Below, one piece after another: positions 58,804 through 64,000 of a DNA stretch of 64,000 nucleotides (position 1 is the stretch's first letter; each line of letters opens with the position of its first letter). The notes under the pieces were generated by a model. That model had not been told where the DNA came from, made no database searches, and saw only the letters and a program-made list of their open reading frames with translations. Position numbers and translations under genes: made by a program. The DNA comes from Anthracocystis setariae (Eukaryota; Basidiomycota; Ustilaginomycetes; Ustilaginales; Ustilaginaceae), in the NCBI GenBank assembly GCA_928724745.1, contig CAKMXJ010000001.1, positions 248,001-312,000 of the forward strand, read 5' to 3'.

Positions 58804-59400
58804 CTTGCGTGTGTGGTTTCGATGATGCAAGCCCTCCCTCTGTGGAGTAATGGGTCGTTTCCGTCTTTACGGCTTAGCCGACCAAATCAGCTCGAATGTC
58901 GAGGACTGCGATCCGACTCTGAAGATATGCAGGAGGTTTCAATGTGATACGGTCCGACGATTTCAGAGAAGGGCCGATTTGATGGTCCCAAAGGAAGGAC
59001 GTTGCATAGTGGAGCAGAGTCGGACTTTCCGAAAGTGTCCCACAGGCAGTTCAAATTGCTTGAGGCAAGTGGATATGCTTTGCTCAGTTGCGTGTCGCGT
59101 TGAAGGTGACTTTTGGCCGCGAAAAGTCTGCTGCGCCGCGCTGAGGGTCCACCATTCCCACACGCACGCCCCACGCAGCCAAAAGACAATACAGTAGTAA
59201 TGCACAAAACCAGTTACAGTTATTATTCAGCCGTCGCGATCTCATTTTCTCATTCCTCCTTTCCCTCTGTATTGCATCCACTTTCTGCGTCTCGGTCATC
59301 GAGAACATCGTATCTGGTGGGAACCTACCTGTTTGAACTTGCTGTGACCGGACAGCACAACTCTCCGCAAGTATCTGCAACACCGCAACACTACAGCATA
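58804..59400. other. Divergent promoter region, rfc4 / chromatin remodeler
   Basis: 600 bp between two divergent genes, with one TACAGTA at 59190-59196. No gene seen. Confidence 0.55.
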
Positions 59401-62400
59401 ATGCCAACATCTTCGAGATCCTCGCGCGCGCGCACCAAGGCAGAGCCTGATCAGATCGATCTGTCCTTTCTCTCATCCGACGAGGACATTGCCTCCTTCA
59501 AGAAGAGTGCTCAGCGGAAAAACAAACCCAAAGAGGTTCCCGGACGAGCTCGAGCCTCCTATGCACAGGGGAAGAGCTCGCAAGGGTCACCTGCCAGGAC
59601 ATCAAGGTCTGCGAACATCAGGTCCACTCGCATCTCACCATCACCGACAACGAGACGATCAGCTCGGGCCGCTCGAGGCCTTCCATCCGCATCCAAAACC
59701 AAGGCAAAGCGTGGCTACCGACGCGACTCTTTCATCCAGGAGGATGAGCAGGACGCAGTAATCAGTGCCGGCTCACAAGAAGAGGAGGATTCGGGCGATG
59801 ATGACATGGATCTTGATGCTTTGATCGCGTCCATGAACGGAGGTGGTAGCTTGCGTAATGCCCGCACACGCGCCGATCGCCCATCTCTTCGAAACGCAAA
59901 GCAACACTCACAGTCCGGGGCTCTTCCTCCCCGGCCGCGCCCCCGTCAAGCTGCTCGCCCTGTCGCAACCAGTCGAAGTCGGCCCCAACCTCGAAAACGA
60001 CCGTTGCCGACGAACCAACCAGACGAAAGCTCTGAGAACGAGGTGAATAATGCTAGCGAGAACAGCGACGATATATTGCAGGAATTGCACGATCTGAATG
60101 CCTCTGCAAGCGACTCGAGTGGGCCAGCAGCCCCAGTGCGCCGATCTGCACGCAACGCAAATGACAGCAAAGGCTCCAAGAGCGCCCGAGCCGCCCGGAG
60201 AAGCGAGGATGAAGATGATGAAGATGAGGACGAACCCAACGAGCTCCCGAGGCGCAAAGCCCATCGCTCTCGAACGTCATCAAATCGAACGAGCCGCCCC
60301 CGTCGTCACACGGCAGACCAAGAAGACTCGGAAGAGCAGCCAAATTGGTACGAGGAAGCAGAATCGGACGATGAGGAGGAAGAGGACGAGCTCGAGACTT
60401 CGGATGATTCCGATGATTACGGCAGGCCACCAAAGCGCCAGAAGGCTGCAGCAAACAGACAAGCGTCCACATCCAAGCGTTCTCGCCTCGGTAGAGCTGC
60501 TTCTAGCCACACCACAAGGCGTCGACGTAGCTCCACAGCTCCACGCAGAAAGGCAGCGAATAAGCGCACAAGTCGTCAACGTCCACCAGTGCTGCGTTTT
60601 GCTTTGCAACAGGAGCTCCCCGAGCCTCACACGGATCCTCCCGCCCATACCACCCAGCCGATCATAGTCATCGACAACACCACCAATGGTACTGAACTCA
60701 CTGACGTACCTTTCATCGACGGCATCGACCCAACCTACGATGGATCAGCAAGCGAGGAAGAGAAATCTCAGGACAACGATCATGGTGACGACCAGATTCA
60801 AGTAAGCTCTGACAGCGAATCTGCTTCCGAGGACTACGAAGCATACCAAGAGCCTGAGGCTGCTATCGACAAGCACTGGCGAGAATGTAAGCGCTGCAGT
60901 GATGGACCCGCTCTGCCCATGTACGAGCGCGCCGTCACCACCCTCAAGAGGAACCGAAAACGCGAGGCAAATCAGCAAAGAAACAAGTCACCTGAGCAAA
61001 TCGATTCCCGCGGACGCACACGCAAGCCGGTCGTGAATGACTGGGGTAAATTTTCGGCGGTGCAGCAAGCTGAGGAGTGGATCGAGGTGCTCGAGGACCG
61101 TGGGGGTTGGTTCGAATGCAAGAGCTGCTCCGTGTCTTGGCATTGGGGTTGCCTGCCGCAAGACACACAGAAGCACATTTTGACCGCCATCAACACCGAA
61201 CAGACGATGCGTCATCGATCCGTCTTCGGCGAGTCGGCACCCCCGCCTGATCCTGTTCGCTGGATTGAACTCGACCAAGTAGTGGACCTGGCCTCCTGTC
61301 CCGATTGCACTGGCTATGCCTCCTACTGCATCCTCTGTAAGGCCAACGTGCTTGGTGTCCGCACTGTCGCGGAGCAGCTTGGCTTCACAGATGCGATGCT
61401 GAAGCAATATGCCACCCCACCGGCTATCCTGACCGCCTCAAAACTTTTCCGATGTAAGCGCTGCTCCCGCTCCATCCACTACGAATGTCTGGCACGTGAA
61501 CGCACCGACAGCGATCAAACTCCCGAAGAGGCCGCCAAATCTGTACAGGAGAGCGGATGGCTCTGTTCCGATTGCCATCGCTGGCCAGCGGTGGAGAAGA
61601 TCATTGCCTGGCGGCAGTTGGATCGCAACCTTTGGAAGGACGAGTCGGCTCTCAAGGCGAGTTATGCGGTACTATCGCCGAAAGAGAACCTTCCTCGCGA
61701 GTATTTGGTCAAGTTCAAGGGCAAGTCCTTCCGCGAGACCGCATGGATCCCTCATGACTGGCTCCGTATCCTCCACACGCAGATGCTTGGCCTTTTCCTT
61801 GCCAAAGGCAGCCGCCTCGAGCTCGAACCTGCGGAACTCGTCGAGTCAACGATGGCATTGGCTAGCTCTCGGAAAAATCGCGCTTCGATTGCCCTCGGTG
61901 GGGGGCGCCTTCCGCCTTCGGCACCCAAACAAAAGCGTTCTGTCACGAAAAAATTGACCGTGGATGAGGCTGGCGAGGTGGATGTAGGGCCTCCTGGACC
62001 TGTGCCTGACGCACAGCAGAGGATCCCCAAGACTTGGAAGACTCCGGACCGGATTCTGGCTGTCAAGTACTTCTCTTCTGTTCGTAGGGAGGACGACGAC
62101 GAGGATGTCGGCGGAGAAATCGTTGAGTGGGATGCAGTACCGCTGAACAAGGTGGATCCGGCCGACTATCTCCGTAGCTGGGTGCACGTGTCTAAGCTGC
62201 TTGTCAAATGGCAAGACCAACCATACGAAGGATCCACGTGGGAGGATCCTCCCTTGCGACGTAAGCACGTCGACTTCTTTTACGAAACCCAGGAGGTCTA
62301 TCGCTCGTTTTTGATCGCGCAGAGGATCACGTTCCCAGCCCTCACGAACGAAGAGAAGCGCAAGAGGCACGAACGTCGACTTGCCAGATCAGGCACCGGT

Positions 62401-64000
62401 TTTCGGGCCTTGGACGACCAGCCGCACTGCATCGAAGGTGGGGACCTCATCGACTTCCAACTCGAAGGTGTCAATTGGCTTCGGTACGGCTGGTATAACC
62501 AGAGGCCTGGCATTCTCGCCGATGAGATGGGGTTGGGCAAAACAGTTCAAATCATCACGTTCCTCGCTTCCATTTGGAAGGAAGGCAAGGCCGGGCCTTT
62601 CTTGGTCGTGGTTCCAAACGCGACTCTTCCAAATTGGTTGCGCGAGTTCGAGAAATGGATGCCGCAGTTCCGCGTTGTGCCTTACTGGGGAGAGGCCGAG
62701 GCGCGGCAAATGATTGCTAACTACGAGATGTTCCACTCAAAGAAGACGCTGGCCAAGCTTGACGAGTCAGTTCAACCCATCAAATTCCACGTCGTAATCG
62801 CTTCCGACAGCAGCGTTCGAACGGATTCCCTTCCGCTTCGAAAGGTTGCGCACTGGGATGTCGTCATCGTTGACGAAGGGCAGAATCTCAAGTCGGGCGA
62901 ATCCGTCTTGTTGAAGCGTCTCAACGAGTTGCACGCCGAGCACCGTGTGATCATGACTGGTACGCCTCTGAACAACAATGTCACGGAGCTCTTCAATTTG
63001 CTCAATTGGCTCGAGCCTGGCGGACAGTGGAAGGACATCAAGGCGCTCGAATCGAAATACAGTGTTCTCACGCCCGAGGTGATCGAGGAGTTGCAAAAAC
63101 GCCTTAAGCCCTACTTCCTTCGTCGTCTCAAGAAGGAAGTGCTTGATCTGCCACCAAAGGTTGAGCTGATCGTGCCGACATCGCTCCGTCCCATCCAGAA
63201 GCGTATCTACCGTTCTATCTTGGAGTCGAACATTGAGGACATTCAAGCACTCGCTGCCTCACGCGACGATGGCACCAAGAGGACGAAGAAGGCGACCATC
63301 ACTAACCTCAACAATACGCTCATGCAGCTTCGCAAGTGCATTCAGCATCCTTACCTCATTGCCCCAGATCTGGAGACGAGAGAGGATGACGCCAACTATG
63401 AGGCTACATGGGAGCACCAGCGACTGGTCGATGCCAGTGCGAAGCTCTCGCTCCTTCAACGTCTGCTTCCTAAGCTCAAGGCTGAGGGTCACCGTATTTT
63501 GCTCTTCTCGCAATTCGTCATCAACCTCGACATTGTCGAAGTGTTCCTGCAAGGCGAAGGCTACAAGTACCTCCGACTGGACGGTAACGTCGGCCAGAAG
63601 CAACGCCAGAAGGGAATCGACGCATTTAACGCACCCGACTCGCCTTACTTCATCTACATGATCAGTACTCGCGCTGGTGGCGTTGGTATCAACCTTGCGA
63701 CCGCTGATACCGTGATCCTCATGGATCCCGACTGGAACCCGCACGTGGACATGCAAGCGATCGCTAGGGCTCACCGTATCGGTCAGACCAAGAAGCTTCT
63801 CGTCTTTGCGTTGATGTGCAAGGGCACAGCTGAAGAGAGGATCATCGAGGGAGCCAAGCGCAAGATGATGCTCGATCACCTCATCGTCCAGAACCTGCAG
63901 AGGGAAGATGAGCGGCCGGACAGGCTTGAGTCGATCCTCAAGTTTGGCGCCCAGGCTCTGTTCGCCGAGGGTGGCACAGAAGAATCCGAGCGCGACATCC
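59401..64000 (+). CDS. PHD/chromodomain SNF2 remodeler (CHD/Mit1-like), 3' end outside window
   Basis: Open from the ATG at 59401 to the window end (1533 codons), with no stop and no intron needed. Residues 1-480 are disordered, with acidic and basic patches. Cys-rich PHD-type modules follow: CKRCS near 500, WFECKSCSVSWHWGC near 570 with CPDC...CILC, and FRCKRCSRSIHYECL...WLCSDC near 683-725. Two chromodomain-like segments are YLVKFKGKSFRETAWIP (near 767) and LLVKWQDQPYEGSTWE (near 935). The SNF2 ATPase has DEMGLGKT (Lys about 1047), box II as DEGQ (from about 1158), MTGTPLNNN, and C-terminal motifs STRAGGVGINL and IARAHRIGQT. This layout fits the CHD/Mi-2 group, close to fission-yeast Mit1 of the SHREC silencing complex. 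It should slide nucleosomes, probably in gene silencing. The extreme C terminus is not visible. Confidence 0.9.
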   Translation, partial: MPTSSRSSRARTKAEPDQIDLSFLSSDEDIASFKKSAQRKNKPKEVPGRARASYAQGKSSQGSPARTSRSANIRSTRISPSPTTRRSARAARGLPSASKTKAKRGYRRDSFIQEDEQDAVISAGSQEEEDSGDDDMDLDALIASMNGGGSLRNARTRADRPSLRNAKQHSQSGALPPRPRPRQAARPVATSRSRPQPRKRPLPTNQPDESSENEVNNASENSDDILQELHDLNASASDSSGPAAPVRRSARNANDSKGSKSARAARRSEDEDDEDEDEPNELPRRKAHRSRTSSNRTSRPRRHTADQEDSEEQPNWYEEAESDDEEEEDELETSDDSDDYGRPPKRQKAAANRQASTSKRSRLGRAASSHTTRRRRSSTAPRRKAANKRTSRQRPPVLRFALQQELPEPHTDPPAHTTQPIIVIDNTTNGTELTDVPFIDGIDPTYDGSASEEEKSQDNDHGDDQIQVSSDSESASEDYEAYQEPEAAIDKHWRECKRCSDGPALPMYERAVTTLKRNRKREANQQRNKSPEQIDSRGRTRKPVVNDWGKFSAVQQAEEWIEVLEDRGGWFECKSCSVSWHWGCLPQDTQKHILTAINTEQTMRHRSVFGESAPPPDPVRWIELDQVVDLASCPDCTGYASYCILCKANVLGVRTVAEQLGFTDAMLKQYATPPAILTASKLFRCKRCSRSIHYECLARERTDSDQTPEEAAKSVQESGWLCSDCHRWPAVEKIIAWRQLDRNLWKDESALKASYAVLSPKENLPREYLVKFKGKSFRETAWIPHDWLRILHTQMLGLFLAKGSRLELEPAELVESTMALASSRKNRASIALGGGRLPPSAPKQKRSVTKKLTVDEAGEVDVGPPGPVPDAQQRIPKTWKTPDRILAVKYFSSVRREDDDEDVGGEIVEWDAVPLNKVDPADYLRSWVHVSKLLVKWQDQPYEGSTWEDPPLRRKHVDFFYETQEVYRSFLIAQRITFPALTNEEKRKRHERRLARSGTGFRALDDQPHCIEGGDLIDFQLEGVNWLRYGWYNQRPGILADEMGLGKTVQIITFLASIWKEGKAGPFLVVVPNATLPNWLREFEKWMPQFRVVPYWGEAEARQMIANYEMFHSKKTLAKLDESVQPIKFHVVIASDSSVRTDSLPLRKVAHWDVVIVDEGQNLKSGESVLLKRLNELHAEHRVIMTGTPLNNNVTELFNLLNWLEPGGQWKDIKALESKYSVLTPEVIEELQKRLKPYFLRRLKKEVLDLPPKVELIVPTSLRPIQKRIYRSILESNIEDIQALAASRDDGTKRTKKATITNLNNTLMQLRKCIQHPYLIAPDLETREDDANYEATWEHQRLVDASAKLSLLQRLLPKLKAEGHRILLFSQFVINLDIVEVFLQGEGYKYLRLDGNVGQKQRQKGIDAFNAPDSPYFIYMISTRAGGVGINLATADTVILMDPDWNPHVDMQAIARAHRIGQTKKLLVFALMCKGTAEERIIEGAKRKMMLDHLIVQNLQREDERPDRLESILKFGAQALFAEGGTEESERDI

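Noticed and set aside
1..64000. tRNA or rRNA genes, transposons, CRISPR arrays
   Set aside because: I looked for T-loop and B-box patterns, terminal repeats and spaced repeats while reading and found no convincing case; a covariance-model or repeat-library search would be decisive.

Overview
The window looks like nuclear DNA of a smut fungus (Ustilaginomycotina, Ustilago/Sporisorium/Pseudozyma type). Supporting signs are long, mostly intronless genes, a few introns of about 80-100 nt (GTAAGT/GTATGT donors, CTAAC/CTGAY branch sites), moderately high GC, many poly(dA:dT) tracts in intergenic DNA, and a compact cluster of small secreted cysteine-rich proteins. I see no transposon, tRNA, rRNA or CRISPR array.

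Layout: 1-2450 is gene-free. 2451-7241 (+) encodes a large adenylation-thiolation-membrane-hexapeptide enzyme with the architecture of epsilon-poly-lysine synthetase. 8785-11772 (+) is an M1 aminopeptidase. 12504-15205 holds three small secreted proteins: two clear 8-Cys paralogs (+,+) and a diverged third (-). 15828-16925 (-) is an unrecognised protein. 19245-21113 (+) is a Kre6/Skn1-type GH16 membrane protein. 21623-22660 (-) is adenosine kinase, divergent from a Rad5-type helicase/ubiquitin ligase (23431-27543, +). 27782-30274 (-) is an F-box/JmjC protein. 32354-34660 (+) is a TLD (Oxr1-like) protein. 35014-36491 (+) is a disordered protein with several SUMO-interaction-like motifs. 36655-39702 (-) is a single-zinc-finger protein with a long leader. 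42687-43397 (-) is a secretory DUF7137-like protein. 45089-50176 (-) is a Tea1-type kelch/coiled-coil polarity protein. 51924-52708 (-) is a PAP2/dolichyldiphosphatase-like enzyme. 55030-57181 (+) is a spliced single-pass membrane protein. 57660-58803 (-) is replication factor C subunit Rfc4. 59401 to the window end (+) is a PHD/chromodomain SNF2 remodeler cut off by the window.

Together the genes cover cell-wall and polarity functions (GH16, Tea1, PAP2 glycosylation enzyme), genome maintenance and chromatin (Rad5 and Rfc4 both act around PCNA; JmjC; CHD/Mit1-like remodeler; SIM protein), and host- or environment-facing functions (secreted 8-Cys family, Pls-like synthetase). Exon structures for spliced genes were worked out by hand from splice consensus and reading frame and are predictions.
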